From: Oryzobacter telluris
Lineage (GTDB): Bacteria; Actinomycetota; Actinomycetes; Actinomycetales; Dermatophilaceae
Direction: 5' to 3'
DNA: 64,000 bases
Assembly: GCF_043099285.1 (NCBI RefSeq)
Contig: NZ_CP170723.1
Location: 62,001-126,000, forward strand
The notes under the pieces were generated by a model. It was given only the letters and a program-made list of their open reading frames with translations, did not search any database and had not been told where the DNA came from. How positions within the stretch are numbered: the stretch's first letter is position 1; every line of letters begins with the position of its first letter. The position numbers and the translations under genes were made by a program. Positions 46,640 to 57,948 of the stretch are shown here, piece by piece.

Positions 46640-46701
46640 CCTGCCTGACCCGCACCCCGCCTCGGGTCGCGGGTGTCGGTGGCCGCGTGCAGGGTGGTCC
46701 C

Positions 46702-48159
46702 ATGAGGAAGCAGCCCGCCCCGCACCGGTGCACGATCGTCCCGCCGTACCTGCTCGAGGCGCTCGCGTCCTCCGACGACCCCGCGGTCGCGGCCTGGGCC
46801 CGGGCCACCCTCACGGCCGACGAGGACCTGCGGCGCACCCGACGCAGCGCCGAGCTGCGATCCGGTGCGGCACCCCGTGCTAGCACGGTGCCCAAGCCGC
46901 GCCGCAGCACCACCGAGGGTCCGCAGCGCGCGGTGCACGACGCGAAGTCCGCCACCACCCTCCCCGGCGACCTCGTCCGGGGGGAGGGCCAGCCCGACAC
47001 CGGCGACCGCGAGGTCACCGAGGCGTACGACGGGCTCGGCTCCACCTGGGAGCTGTGGCAGCAGGTCTACGGACGCAACTCCCTCGACGGCAAGGGCCTG
47101 CCGCTCGTCGCCACCGTCCACTACGGCACCCAGTACGACAACGCCTTCTGGGACGGCACCCAGATGGTCTTCGGTGATGGCGACGGCGTCATCTTCCAGC
47201 CGTTCACCCGCAGCCTCGACGTCATCGGCCACGAGCTCGCCCACGGCGTCACGCAGTACACCTCGGGGCTGAACTACCAGGACCAGTCGGGCGCACTCAA
47301 CGAGTCGGTGTCCGACGTGTTCGGCGTGCTCGTCAAGCAGCGCGCGCTCGGGCAGTCCGCCGACCAGGCCGACTGGCTCATCGGGGCCGAGCTGCTCGCC
47401 CCCGACGTCAAGGGCGTCGCGCTGCGCTCGATGGCCGCACCGGGCACCGCCTACGACGACCCGCGCCTGGGCAAGGACCCGCAGCCCGCGCACCTGGACC
47501 ACTACGTCGACACCACCGACGACAACGGCGGCGTCCACATCAACTCGGGCATCCCCAACAAGGCGTTCCACGTCCTGGCCACCACCCTCGGGGGCAACGC
47601 GTGGGAGGTCGCGGGCCAGGTCTGGGTCGACACCATCACCGGCGACATCTCCGCCGACTGCGACTTCGCCACGTTCGCCGCCCTCACCGTGGCGGCCGCC
47701 ACGAAGCGCCACGGTGAGGAGTCCGAGGTCGTCACCGCCGTGCGCGCCGCCTGGGATGCCGTGGGCGTCACCTCGGCTGCGACGGCGCCGGACGAGACCG
47801 ACCCGTCGGGCACCGGGAACTCCGGCTCGGGTGACGACGGTTCGTCATCGTCGGCCCTAGCGCCGGGCACCTCGGTCAGCGTCCGGCGCACCGGGGGGTT
47901 CGCCGGTCGCACCCTCGAGCGCACCGTCACCCTCGAGGAGCTCCCCACCCACGACACCCGCGCGTGGCAGAGCCTGCTCGCCGACGACCGCCTCACCGCC
48001 CTGGCCCGCGAGGCCGCGGCGACCCGCCGGATGCCCGACGCGTTCTGCTACGGCGTGCGCTGCGAGACGCCACCACTCGACGTCGAGCTCCCCGAGCCGC
48101 AGCTGAGCGACGACGTCCGCAGCCTGCTCGAGCGCACCCTGGCCCCCGGCGAGCACTGA
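46702..48159 (+). CDS. M4 (protealysin-like) metalloprotease fused to an emfourin-like domain
   Basis: A 485-residue protein. The N-terminus carries the short protealysin-type propeptide with IVPPYLLEALAS and no signal peptide. The thermolysin-fold domain (about 85-355) has zinc ligands in HELAHG (about 176-181) and the glutamate in ALNESVSDVFG, plus GGVHINSGIPNKAF near the active site. A Ser/Gly linker (TGNSGSGDDGSSSS) leads to a C-terminal domain (about 390-485) starting SVSVRRTGGFAGRTLERTV, which resembles emfourin, the protein inhibitor usually encoded as a separate small gene next to such proteases. The inhibitor call is from memory of the family. Confidence 0.85.
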   Translation: MRKQPAPHRCTIVPPYLLEALASSDDPAVAAWARATLTADEDLRRTRRSAELRSGAAPRASTVPKPRRSTTEGPQRAVHDAKSATTLPGDLVRGEGQPDTGDREVTEAYDGLGSTWELWQQVYGRNSLDGKGLPLVATVHYGTQYDNAFWDGTQMVFGDGDGVIFQPFTRSLDVIGHELAHGVTQYTSGLNYQDQSGALNESVSDVFGVLVKQRALGQSADQADWLIGAELLAPDVKGVALRSMAAPGTAYDDPRLGKDPQPAHLDHYVDTTDDNGGVHINSGIPNKAFHVLATTLGGNAWEVAGQVWVDTITGDISADCDFATFAALTVAAATKRHGEESEVVTAVRAAWDAVGVTSAATAPDETDPSGTGNSGSGDDGSSSSALAPGTSVSVRRTGGFAGRTLERTVTLEELPTHDTRAWQSLLADDRLTALAREAAATRRMPDAFCYGVRCETPPLDVELPEPQLSDDVRSLLERTLAPGEH

Positions 48160-48184
48160 GCCCCACCCCACCTACGATCGGGCC

Positions 48185-48646
48185 ATGACCGACCCACGCG
48201 AGCTGCGCCGCGAGGACTTCGACGACCTGTCCACCGCGACCACCCGCTGGTCCGACAACGACATGCTCGGGCACCTCAACAACGCCGTGTACCTCGAGCT
48301 GTTCGACACCGCGATCAACGCGTGGATGGTGCGGGAGACCGGCATCGACGAGCGCGTCGCCCCGGAGCAGGGGGTGGTGGCCCAGTCGACGGTCCGCTAC
48401 TTCAGCGAGGTCTCCTTCCCCGGCACGGTCGACGTCGCGGTGCGGGTCGCCCGCACGGGCCGCACCAGCGTCGTCCTGGAGGCGGCCCTGTTCCTCCCCG
48501 GGTCGGAGGACGTGGTGGCGCACTGCGAGTGGGTGCAGGTCTACATCGGCCGCGAGAGCCGGCGTCCGACGCCCATCCCGGCGGCCGCGCTCGCCGTGTT
48601 CGACCGCTGCCTCGCCACCCGCGCCCCGCGGGACGCCACCTCGTGA
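48185..48646 (+). CDS. Acyl-CoA thioesterase (4HBT family)
   Basis: A 153-residue hotdog-fold protein with the catalytic-aspartate stretch TRWSDNDMLGHLNNAVYLELFD typical of 4-hydroxybenzoyl-CoA/YbgC-type thioesterases, and a STVRYFSEVSFPGTVDVAVRV strand pair. It hydrolyses acyl-CoA; the acyl group is unknown. It overlaps the GNAT gene (GTGA). Confidence 0.92.
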   Translation: MTDPRELRREDFDDLSTATTRWSDNDMLGHLNNAVYLELFDTAINAWMVRETGIDERVAPEQGVVAQSTVRYFSEVSFPGTVDVAVRVARTGRTSVVLEAALFLPGSEDVVAHCEWVQVYIGRESRRPTPIPAAALAVFDRCLATRAPRDATS

Positions 48647-49317
48647 CGAACGCCGCCCCCGGCGGGCCGGCGCCGGTCCACCCGGTCGCCGACCTGCTGC
48701 TCCGTGCCTGGCGTGGCCCCCGCCAGCCTGTCGACGGCTCGTGGAGTCGCACGCCCTCCTGGCGCGACGGCGTCCACGCGGTGGTGTCCGTGACCGGCCG
48801 GGCCGTGGTCACCGCCCCCGACGACGTCACCGACACCGAGCTGGCCGACCTCGGGGTCGACGGCTGGGGCCACGCCCACGACCCGCGCGTCATGACCCGT
48901 CTGGCCGGTCGCGACGGCTGGGTCGACGTCCTCGACGCCGTGCTGTTGGCCGAGGGCACCGGGGCACCGGACCCACGCCTCGTCCTCCGCCCCGACCTGC
49001 GCGACCACCCGCGGGTGCACCACGCCCTCCCCATCCGCGGCGACGTCCGGGTCTTCGGCCTCGAGGGCGACGACACCACCGTCCTCACGCTCGCCACCGG
49101 CCTGGGCGGGCTCACCGAGATGAGCTTCGAGGTCGGTCCGACCCACCGGGGTGCCGGCCTGGGCACCGCCCTCGCCGCGGCCGCGCGCGGCCTGGTGCCG
49201 GCCGGCCATCCGGTGGTCGCCTGCGTGTCGCCCGGCAACGTCCCCAGCCTGCGCGCCCTGCTCACGGCCGGGTTCGAGCCCGTCGGCTCGGTGCAGGTCT
49301 ACCGCCCCGACCGTTGA
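48643..49317 (+). CDS. GNAT family N-acetyltransferase
   Basis: A 224-residue protein whose C-terminal half holds a GNAT acetyl-CoA loop (VGPTHRGAGLGTALAAAARG) and the following VVACVSPGNVPSLRALLTAGF. The N-terminal 100 residues are not assigned. The GTG overlaps the thioesterase stop, so the two are translated together. The substrate cannot be inferred. Confidence 0.87.
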   Translation: MTNAAPGGPAPVHPVADLLLRAWRGPRQPVDGSWSRTPSWRDGVHAVVSVTGRAVVTAPDDVTDTELADLGVDGWGHAHDPRVMTRLAGRDGWVDVLDAVLLAEGTGAPDPRLVLRPDLRDHPRVHHALPIRGDVRVFGLEGDDTTVLTLATGLGGLTEMSFEVGPTHRGAGLGTALAAAARGLVPAGHPVVACVSPGNVPSLRALLTAGFEPVGSVQVYRPDR

Positions 49318-49332
49318 CCGGATCGGTGCTGT

Positions 49333-50013
49333 TCAGTACGACTGGAGGTGCTCGAGGATGACGTTCGTGATGGCGTCGACCTGCTTCGGCGACACGTGGG
49401 ACACCGTCACGGCCACGAGTTTGGGCCCCTTGCTGACGAGGATCATGCGCCCGTGCACGGTGAAGCTCAGGACCTTCGCCGAGTAGGGCTGGACCAGCGC
49501 CTTGCCCATCTGCGTCGAGACCGTCCGGGTCTTGCCGACCTTCCCCGCCGACCCGCCCATCTGCTGCATCGCTGCCATGAGCTCGGAGGCCGACGGCATG
49601 GGTTCGGTCGTGCTCGTGACGCCGACGTTCGGCGTGTAGCCCTTCACCCGCGGGCCGAACACCATGACGTCGCTGGACGCGATGGTGGCTTCGAGCTGGG
49701 CGGGGTCGAGACTGAACTCCTGCGCCAGGTCCTTCATGGCCGCCGTGTCGCCGATGCCGTCGACCAGCTTCTTGTCGACGACCTTCCACGACGACGGCAC
49801 CGCGACGAGGACGCCGTTCTCGTCGGCCTCGGCCCACCGGTGCCCCTTGGGTGCCGCCGGGGTCGGCCGGTCGGGGTCGTAGGTCGGCGCCAGGCTCGGT
49901 GACGGGGTCCCCACGGGCGCGAACGGGTTCACCGCCCCGCACCCCGAGACGGCCAGCACGACCGCACACACGACGGCGCCCAGGCACCGCTTCCACCCCG
50001 TTGTCCCCACCAT
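49333..50013 (-). CDS. Putative lipoprotein
   Basis: A 226-residue protein with a signal peptide and lipobox LAVSGCGAV (Cys near residue 25), followed by a Pro/Ser-rich spacer and a domain of about 160 residues with VLVAVPSSWKVVDKKLVDG near its start. It should sit on the outer face of the cell membrane. I recognise no family beyond a loose likeness to LpqN/DUF1795-type folds. The start may be the ATG at 50013 or a GTG at 50022. Confidence 0.82.
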   Translation of the reverse strand: MVGTTGWKRCLGAVVCAVVLAVSGCGAVNPFAPVGTPSPSLAPTYDPDRPTPAAPKGHRWAEADENGVLVAVPSSWKVVDKKLVDGIGDTAAMKDLAQEFSLDPAQLEATIASSDVMVFGPRVKGYTPNVGVTSTTEPMPSASELMAAMQQMGGSAGKVGKTRTVSTQMGKALVQPYSAKVLSFTVHGRMILVSKGPKLVAVTVSHVSPKQVDAITNVILEHLQSY

Positions 50014-50173
50014 GGCCGACACCGTAGATCACCCGATGTCGTCGTGACCGGGAAACGGCGATCACGGCCTCTGGGGGCCGGGGGGGCGTGTCGGGGGTCG
50101 GACGGGTGCCTGTTCGTGCCGGAAAACCGTCCACAAGGGGCTCCCGGAGGCAAGTCCTGACGGTTCTGACCTA

Positions 50174-50187
50174 TAGAATAGGAGGTG
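50174..50187 (+). promoter_or_regulatory. Candidate gyrB -10 element and adjacent perfect Shine-Dalgarno
   Basis: TAGAAT (50174-50179) is a good -10 without a convincing -35. It is followed at once by AGGAGGTG, fully complementary to 16S rRNA. gyrB starts 90 bases later with its own site, so this SD may serve a leader or a longer GyrB from the in-frame GTG at 50203. Confidence 0.45.
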
Positions 50188-50276
50188 ATTCCGCGCCCTC
50201 GGTGTCTGACGCCGTGGGCGCGCTCCATGAGCCCCGTCGGTCCGTCCGCACCGGGGCGCCATACCGAAGGAGACCC

Positions 50277-52403
50277 GTGGCGGAGCAGCAGCCCGACGAG
50301 ACCCCCGAGCAGACCCCGGTGGCGGCCCCCGAGCCGGCCGACCCGGTGGCGGTACCGGTCCCCGAGGCTGAGGGTGTGGCCTATGACGCCTCGGCGATCA
50401 CCGTCCTCGAGGGCCTCGAGGCGGTCCGCAAGCGCCCCGGCATGTACATCGGCAGCACCGGCGAGCGCGGTCTGCACCACCTGGTGTGGGAGATCGTCGA
50501 CAACGCTGTCGACGAGGCGCTCGCGGGGTACGCCGACACCATCGACGTCACCCTGATGGAGAACGGCGCCGTCCGCGTCAAGGACAACGGCCGCGGCATC
50601 CCCACCGACATGCACCCCACCGAGGGCGTCAGCGCCGTCGAGCTCGTGCTCACCCAGCTCCACGCCGGAGGCAAGTTCGGCGGCGGCGGCTACAAGGTGT
50701 CCGGTGGCCTGCACGGCGTCGGTTCCTCGGTCGTCAACGCGCTCTCCACCCGCCTCGACGTCTGCGTGCGCCAGAAGGGCCACGCCTTCCGGATGTCGTT
50801 CGAGCAGGGCGTGCCCGTCGGCCCGCTGACCAAGATGGAGGAGACCGACCGCACCGGCACCACCATCACCTACTGGGCCAACCCGGAGATCTTCGAGACG
50901 GTCGACTACGACTACGAGACGATCCGCGCCCGCTTCCAGCAGATGGCCTTCCTCAACAAGGGTCTGACGATCAACCTCGTCGACGAGCGCGTGGCCGTCC
51001 CCCGCGACGGTTCCCCCGACCTCGACGGCGTCGACACCGACATCACGGTCGTCGAGGACCACGAGGACGAGGCCGCCGGCGGTGGGGTCAAGACCACCAC
51101 CGCGCGCTCGGTGTCGTACCGGTACGAGAACGGCCTGGTCGACTACGTCAACCACCTCGTGTCGTCCAAGCGCACCGACCCCGTGCACCCCGACGTCATC
51201 TCCATCGAGGTCGAGGACGTCGCGCGCAGCCTGTCCCTCGAGCTCGCGATGCAGTGGACCACCTCGTACTCCGAGTCGGTCCACACCTACGCGAACACGA
51301 TCAACACCCACGAGGGCGGCACCCACGAGGAGGGCTTCCGCGCGGCGCTGACCAAGCTCGTCAACGACTTCGCGCGCAAGCAGAACCAGCTCAAGGACAA
51401 GGACGAGAACCTCACCGGCGACGACGTCCGCGAGGGCCTCACGGCCGTCATCAGCGTCAAGCTCGGCGAGCCGCAGTTCGAGGGGCAGACCAAGACCAAG
51501 CTCGGCAACTCCGAGGTCAAGGGCTTCGTCCAGCGCGCCATGACCGACGAGTTCGGCGCCTGGCTCGACAGCCACCCCAACGAGGGCCGCGAGATCGTCC
51601 GCAAGTGCATCCAGGCCTCCGCAGCCCGGATGGCGGCGCGCAAGGCCCGCGAGGCCACGCGCAAGCGGGTCCTCGAGTCCGGCGGCCTGCCCGGCAAGCT
51701 GCGCGACTGCCAGGCCAAGGACCCCGCGGTCTCCGAGGTCTTCATCGTCGAGGGCGACTCGGCCGGCGGTTCGGCCGTGCGTGGCCGCAACCCCTACTCG
51801 CAGGCGATCCTCCCGATCCGCGGCAAGATCCTCAACGTCGAGCGGGCCCGCCTCGACAAGGCCCTGGCCAACCAGGAGGTCCAGGCCCTGATCTCGGCGT
51901 TCGGCACCGGCATCGGTGAGGACTTCGACATCGAGAAGGCCAGGTACCACAAGATCGTGCTGATGGCCGACGCCGACGTCGACGGCATGCACATCCGCAC
52001 GCTGCTGCTCACCCTGCTCTTCCGGTTCATGAAGCCGCTCATCGAGGCCGGCTACGTCTACCTCGCGCAGCCGCCGCTGTTCCGCATCAAGTGGAGCAAC
52101 GCCCCGCACGAGTTCGCCTTCACCGACCGCGAGCGCGACGCCCTGCTCGCCGAGGGCCAGAGCAAGGGCCGGCGCGTCCCCAAGGACAACCCGATCCAGC
52201 GCTACAAGGGTCTGGGCGAGATGGACTACCAGGAGCTCTGGGAGACCACGATGGACCCCGACCACCGGGTCCTGCTGCAGGTCACCCTCGATGACGCCGC
52301 CGCCGCCGACGAGATCTTCTCGATCCTCATGGGCGAGGACGTCGAGTCGCGCCGCTCCTTCATCCAGCGCAACGCGCGCGACGTCCGCTTCCTCGACATC
52401 TGA
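50277..52403 (+). CDS. gyrB: DNA gyrase subunit B
   Basis: A 708-residue ATPase subunit of gyrase. The N-terminal GHKL ATPase has EIVDNAVDEALAGYAD and LHAGGKFGGGGYKVSGGLHG, then a transducer domain, and a Toprim domain with EGDSAGGSAV and MADADVDGMHIRTLLL. The C-terminal tail ends in the usual RRSFIQRNARDVRFLD. GAAGGAGA lies before the GTG at 50277, which gives a short disordered Glu/Pro-rich start. gyrA follows after 47 bases. Confidence 0.97.
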   Translation: MAEQQPDETPEQTPVAAPEPADPVAVPVPEAEGVAYDASAITVLEGLEAVRKRPGMYIGSTGERGLHHLVWEIVDNAVDEALAGYADTIDVTLMENGAVRVKDNGRGIPTDMHPTEGVSAVELVLTQLHAGGKFGGGGYKVSGGLHGVGSSVVNALSTRLDVCVRQKGHAFRMSFEQGVPVGPLTKMEETDRTGTTITYWANPEIFETVDYDYETIRARFQQMAFLNKGLTINLVDERVAVPRDGSPDLDGVDTDITVVEDHEDEAAGGGVKTTTARSVSYRYENGLVDYVNHLVSSKRTDPVHPDVISIEVEDVARSLSLELAMQWTTSYSESVHTYANTINTHEGGTHEEGFRAALTKLVNDFARKQNQLKDKDENLTGDDVREGLTAVISVKLGEPQFEGQTKTKLGNSEVKGFVQRAMTDEFGAWLDSHPNEGREIVRKCIQASAARMAARKAREATRKRVLESGGLPGKLRDCQAKDPAVSEVFIVEGDSAGGSAVRGRNPYSQAILPIRGKILNVERARLDKALANQEVQALISAFGTGIGEDFDIEKARYHKIVLMADADVDGMHIRTLLLTLLFRFMKPLIEAGYVYLAQPPLFRIKWSNAPHEFAFTDRERDALLAEGQSKGRRVPKDNPIQRYKGLGEMDYQELWETTMDPDHRVLLQVTLDDAAAADEIFSILMGEDVESRRSFIQRNARDVRFLDI

Positions 52404-52450
52404 CCGCGCCCCGCGCCCGCACCCTGACGTCCCGATAGCCAAGGAATCTG

Positions 52451-55092
<2,642 letters not shown>

Positions 55093-55096
<4 letters not shown>

Positions 55097-55728
55097 GCAC
55101 GGCAGACCACGCAGGGCGCCCCCTGGGTTCCTCGGCCTCCTCCACGGGAAGCACCCCCCGCCGCGGGACCTCCCCGTCGGGGTCCCCGGCCTCGGGTTCC
55201 GGTGACGGCGGCGCGCTGCGCCGGATGGCCGGCGGCGACGCCACCACGGCCTCGACGTCCGCTCCCACCGCGCCGGTGCCGGTGCGCAGCGCTCCTGACC
55301 GGGCCACGTCCTCCGAGGGCGCTCCCGCAGCGGCTGCGAAGAAGCCGGCTCCGCGCCCCTCGGCCAACCGCCGGGTGCGCCTCACGGTCTCGCGCGTCGA
55401 CCCCTGGTCGGCGATGAAGATCTCGTTCCTGCTGTCGGTCGCCCTGGGCATCGCGATGGTCGTCATGGTCTTCGTGCTGTGGACGATCCTCGCGGGCATG
55501 GGGGTCTTCGACCAGATCAACGGGGTCATCGGCCAGGTCGTCCAGGACGGGCAGAACCGCTTCGACATCATGGACTTCATCGGGCTGCCCCGGGTGCTGT
55601 CCCTGTCGGTCGTCGTCGCGGTTATCGACGTCGTCCTCATCACCGCGATCTCGACCCTCGCGGCCTTCCTCTACAACGTCTCCAGCGCCCTCGTCGGCGG
55701 GGTGCAGCTCACCCTCACCGACGACTGA
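55093..55728 (+). CDS. DUF3566 membrane protein
   Basis: A 211-residue protein: a disordered Ser/Ala/Pro-rich cytoplasmic start (about 1-90), then the DUF3566 domain (VRLTVSRVDPWSAMKISFLL) with two membrane helices. It is the standard gene after gyrA in actinobacteria (Rv0007). The role is not established; work on related proteins points to a part in cell-pole or wall processes, but I am not certain. The GTG overlaps the gyrA stop. Confidence 0.92.
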
Positions 55729-55742
55729 TCCACGCAAGTGGG

Positions 55743-55774
55743 GACGGGGGCCCGGGGGTCCCCGTCGCCGTTTT
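55743..55774 (+). terminator. Intrinsic terminator of the gyrBA operon
   Basis: GACGGGG (55743-55749) pairs with CCCCGTC (55760-55766) around a GC-rich loop, followed by TTTT at 55771-55774, 15 bases after the DUF3566 stop. Confidence 0.75.
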
Positions 55775-55849
55775 GGGAGAGGGCCGGTGCATCCGGTAAC
55801 CTCGTGCACCGCGCCACCCTCCGTGGGGGGCGCACGCCGATCGGCGGAC

Positions 55850-55926
55850 GGGCCTATAGCTCAGACGGTTAGAGCGCTTCCCTGATAAGGAAGAGGCCAC
55901 AGGTTCAAGTCCTGTTAGGCCCACCA
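55850..55926 (+). tRNA. tRNA-Ile (GAT)
   Basis: A full cloverleaf: acceptor GGGCCTA/TAGGCCC, D arm with AGCTCAGACGGTTAGAGC, anticodon loop CTGATAA with GAT, and T arm GTTCAAGTC. The CCA end is encoded (55924-55926). It is the usual tRNA after gyrA. Confidence 0.98.
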
Positions 55927-55957
55927 CCCGATCCCTCACTCCCCAGGTGGTGCACCG

Positions 55958-56080
55958 GTGAAGAAGATCCTCATCCTCCTCGCGACGGCCGTCGGTGCGG
56001 TCGCGGTCCAGAAGAAGATCGCCTCCAAGCAGGCCGAGAACCGGCTCTGGGCGGAAGCCACGGACACCCCCAAGAGCTGA
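55958..56080 (+). CDS. DLW-39 family small protein
   Basis: A 40-residue protein: KKILILLATAVGAVAVQKKI, then a charged part ending in AENRLWAEATDTPKS. The hydrophobic N-terminus suggests one membrane segment. Length, position between tRNA-Ile and tRNA-Ala and the LWAEATD ending match the actinobacterial DLW-39 family of unknown function. GTG start with AGGTGG upstream. Confidence 0.88.
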   Translation: MKKILILLATAVGAVAVQKKIASKQAENRLWAEATDTPKS

Positions 56081-56132
56081 GACCGACGTCGATGACGCCC
56101 GCTCGCCTCGTGCGCGCGGGCATCGTCGTCAA

Positions 56133-56205
56133 GGGGCCATGGCGCAATTGGTAGCGCACCTGCTTTGCAAGCAGGGGGTTAGGGGTTCGAGTCCCCTTGG
56201 CTCCA
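56133..56205 (+). tRNA. tRNA-Ala (TGC)
   Basis: Cloverleaf with acceptor GGGGCCA/TGGCTCC (one G-U pair), D arm GCGCAATTGGTAGCGC, anticodon loop TTTGCAA (TGC) and T arm GGGTTCGAGTCCC. The CCA is not encoded; CCG follows the discriminator A. It marks the left edge of the accessory island. Confidence 0.97.
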
Positions 56206-56211
56206 CCGCAG

Positions 56212-56250
56212 GTCAGAGGCCGTTTCCGCTCGTCGGAAGGGGCCTCTGAC
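56212..56250. terminator. Hairpin after tRNA-Ala
   Basis: GTCAGAGGCC (56212-56221) pairs with GGCCTCTGAC (56241-56250), with inner TTTCC/GGAA pairing. Placed just after tRNA-Ala, it is a likely terminator. Confidence 0.75.
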
Positions 56251-56301
56251 GCGTTCATACCCCAGCAAAGTACTGCAGTGGTCGCTTGGGCTGCGCCACC
56301 A

Positions 56302-56340
56302 ATGTCAGTGGCGCTGACGCATCGCAGGCGCCCCTGACAT
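56302..56340. repeat. Inverted repeat before the DUF488 gene
   Basis: Two 13-base arms (56302-56314 and 56328-56340) match at 12 of 13 positions around a 13-base loop. It may be an operator for the DUF488 gene, a transcription barrier or part of an island end. Confidence 0.7.
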
Positions 56341-56385
56341 GTGGATGATGAAGGCCTGCGGGCCGGGCGGATGAGACACTGCAGC

Positions 56386-56838
56386 ATGCCCAGCACGCCT
56401 CAGACTCCAGCCCTTGTCAGCATCGGGTATGAGGGCAAGGACTTGAACGAACTCCTTGAGCAGTTGCTGGCGAACCACGTTGGCGTTCTTGTTGACGTGC
56501 GCCTTAACCCTATTTCCAGGAAACCAGGGCTCTCAAAACGACGCCTTTCTGAAGCACTGCGCGCCGTCGGCATCTCGTATTGCCACTATCGCGAGCTCGG
56601 GAACCCCAAGGAGAACCGGGAGGCGTTCAGAGCTGGATCACAAGATGCAAGAGATCGATTCTCGGCAATCCTTCGGGCGCAGGCCGGCACCGAGGCGCTA
56701 TCTCACGTCGCTGAATCGCTCGATGGAGAGGTCGTTGCGCTGCTCTGCTTCGAGCGTGAGCACTCCGAGTGTCACCGTGGATTGGTGGCCGAGGCCATCC
56801 AGCGTGAGCTACCGGAGGTTCAACTCTTGCAGGTCTGA
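56386..56838 (+). CDS. DUF488 family protein
   Basis: A 150-residue protein with the family pattern LVSIGYEGKDLNELLEQL, LVDVRLNPISRKPGLSKR, YCHYRELGNPKENR and a terminal CFEREHSECHRGLVAEAI, where Cys and His residues may form the active or metal site. DUF488 proteins are of unknown function and often occur in mobile and defence regions. GC is visibly lower than in the core genes. ATG starts at 56371 or a GTG at 56341 are also possible. It ends two bases before the convergent neighbour. Confidence 0.85.
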   Translation: MPSTPQTPALVSIGYEGKDLNELLEQLLANHVGVLVDVRLNPISRKPGLSKRRLSEALRAVGISYCHYRELGNPKENREAFRAGSQDARDRFSAILRAQAGTEALSHVAESLDGEVVALLCFEREHSECHRGLVAEAIQRELPEVQLLQV

Positions 56839-56840
56839 CA

Positions 56841-57644
56841 TCAAGCCTTTGGGTACCAGGCACCCAGCACCGAGAAGCTGTGTCGGTATTGATGCTGGTT
56901 GCCGATGTACAAGTGCGTGTCCTTTGAAGGATCCATAAGCATGGACTCCCAGTGCGTCAGGATCGTCTCCGCGGTCCGCTCCCTGTACCGCCGCTGCCAC
57001 ATCATCCCTGCGACTCCCAGTTCCCAATCCAAGATTTCCTGCTTGTGGCCCGTGCATCCTTCTTCCATGCAGCGGTAGTGCACGCGGAGTCGGTAGGGCA
57101 CGGGTTGCAGCTCTTGGAGCGGGGCGTTGAAGAGGTCCGGCTCGGCGGCGCGCTTCACCTTCTGTAGTTGCTTCGTGTTCCAGGGCCTAAAGTCCAGCGG
57201 CTCGATGCGGCTAACACGAGGCTTAATGAGGCCCAGGGACGGGGCAGGTCGGTCGTATGAGGTTGCTCGATTGATCTCCACAAGTTCGCAAGTCGTCGTC
57301 GCGCCTATCAGCGGCTCAATAAGCTCTCGACGGGCCCCCCAATTTCTCTTGGTGTCAATCGTCTCCAATAGTTCCAAGTGCTGCAGGTCAGGTCGGAAGG
57401 ACTCGGGCCGCACATCGGAACCTCCGCGCGGCGTGATCCTAGCCCTGACCAGCTGATACTTCTTGAACTGTTCGTTCTCCCCAAGTGCTCGAAAAGGGAT
57501 TGGATAGAGACGAACCCACTCGGGTTCGTCCCTATCGAGGCGAACCCCAGCCACGCAGACCGTCTCGACATGGTGCTGTGAAGGCGTTGGGTACGTCTTT
57601 ACTGTGATCAAGATCGTCGCGTCTTCACTGTTCGCCCAGCTCAT
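56841..57644 (-). CDS. Conserved hypothetical protein, probable DUF488 partner
   Basis: A 267-residue protein starting with ILITVKTYPTPSQHHVETVC and containing WVRLYPIPFRALGENEQFKKY, a Cys pair in HYRCMEEGCTGHKQEILDWE and a C-terminal HLYIGNQHQYRHSFSVLGAW. From memory, proteins with this TYP...RLYP...HxxxxLDW pattern are often encoded next to DUF488 genes, but I know no function. The GTG at 57650 is an alternative start. It converges tail to tail with DUF488, with no room for a terminator. Confidence 0.75.
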   Translation of the reverse strand: MSWANSEDATILITVKTYPTPSQHHVETVCVAGVRLDRDEPEWVRLYPIPFRALGENEQFKKYQLVRARITPRGGSDVRPESFRPDLQHLELLETIDTKRNWGARRELIEPLIGATTTCELVEINRATSYDRPAPSLGLIKPRVSRIEPLDFRPWNTKQLQKVKRAAEPDLFNAPLQELQPVPYRLRVHYRCMEEGCTGHKQEILDWELGVAGMMWQRRYRERTAETILTHWESMLMDPSKDTHLYIGNQHQYRHSFSVLGAWYPKA

Positions 57645-57650
57645 GCCCAC

Positions 57651-57948
57651 CCCGTTATTCGATCTTCGCTCGGTACGGGGACCCTACGCAGTCAGTCGCA
57701 GGTCCGCTATTCCGACACGGGGTGTTCATTGGGACAACGTCGGCGTACGCAAGGCTCTATAGCTCTTCACGAACACAACGGGCAAGCCGCGCACGCCGAA
57801 GGGGGTTGAGGCTCGCACGATTGGAATCCCACGGTGCTCGGGGTGCGGGCAACCGATGACATCAGCAGTTGCTGCTACCGGAACACACCCCAGCCCACTG
57901 GTGGAGGACGGGTCACTGCTTGGCTTCTGCGGGACTTCTAAACGTCGG
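57651..57948. other. Island stretch without a supported gene
   Basis: An open minus-strand frame (57726-57992) includes DVIGCPHPEHRGIPIVRAST but has no RBS or recognisable fold and runs into the integrase remnant. I see no RNA, repeat or clear promoter here. Confidence 0.4.

Noticed and set aside
49929..52442. 837-residue minus-strand open frame
   Set aside because: Antisense shadow of gyrB.
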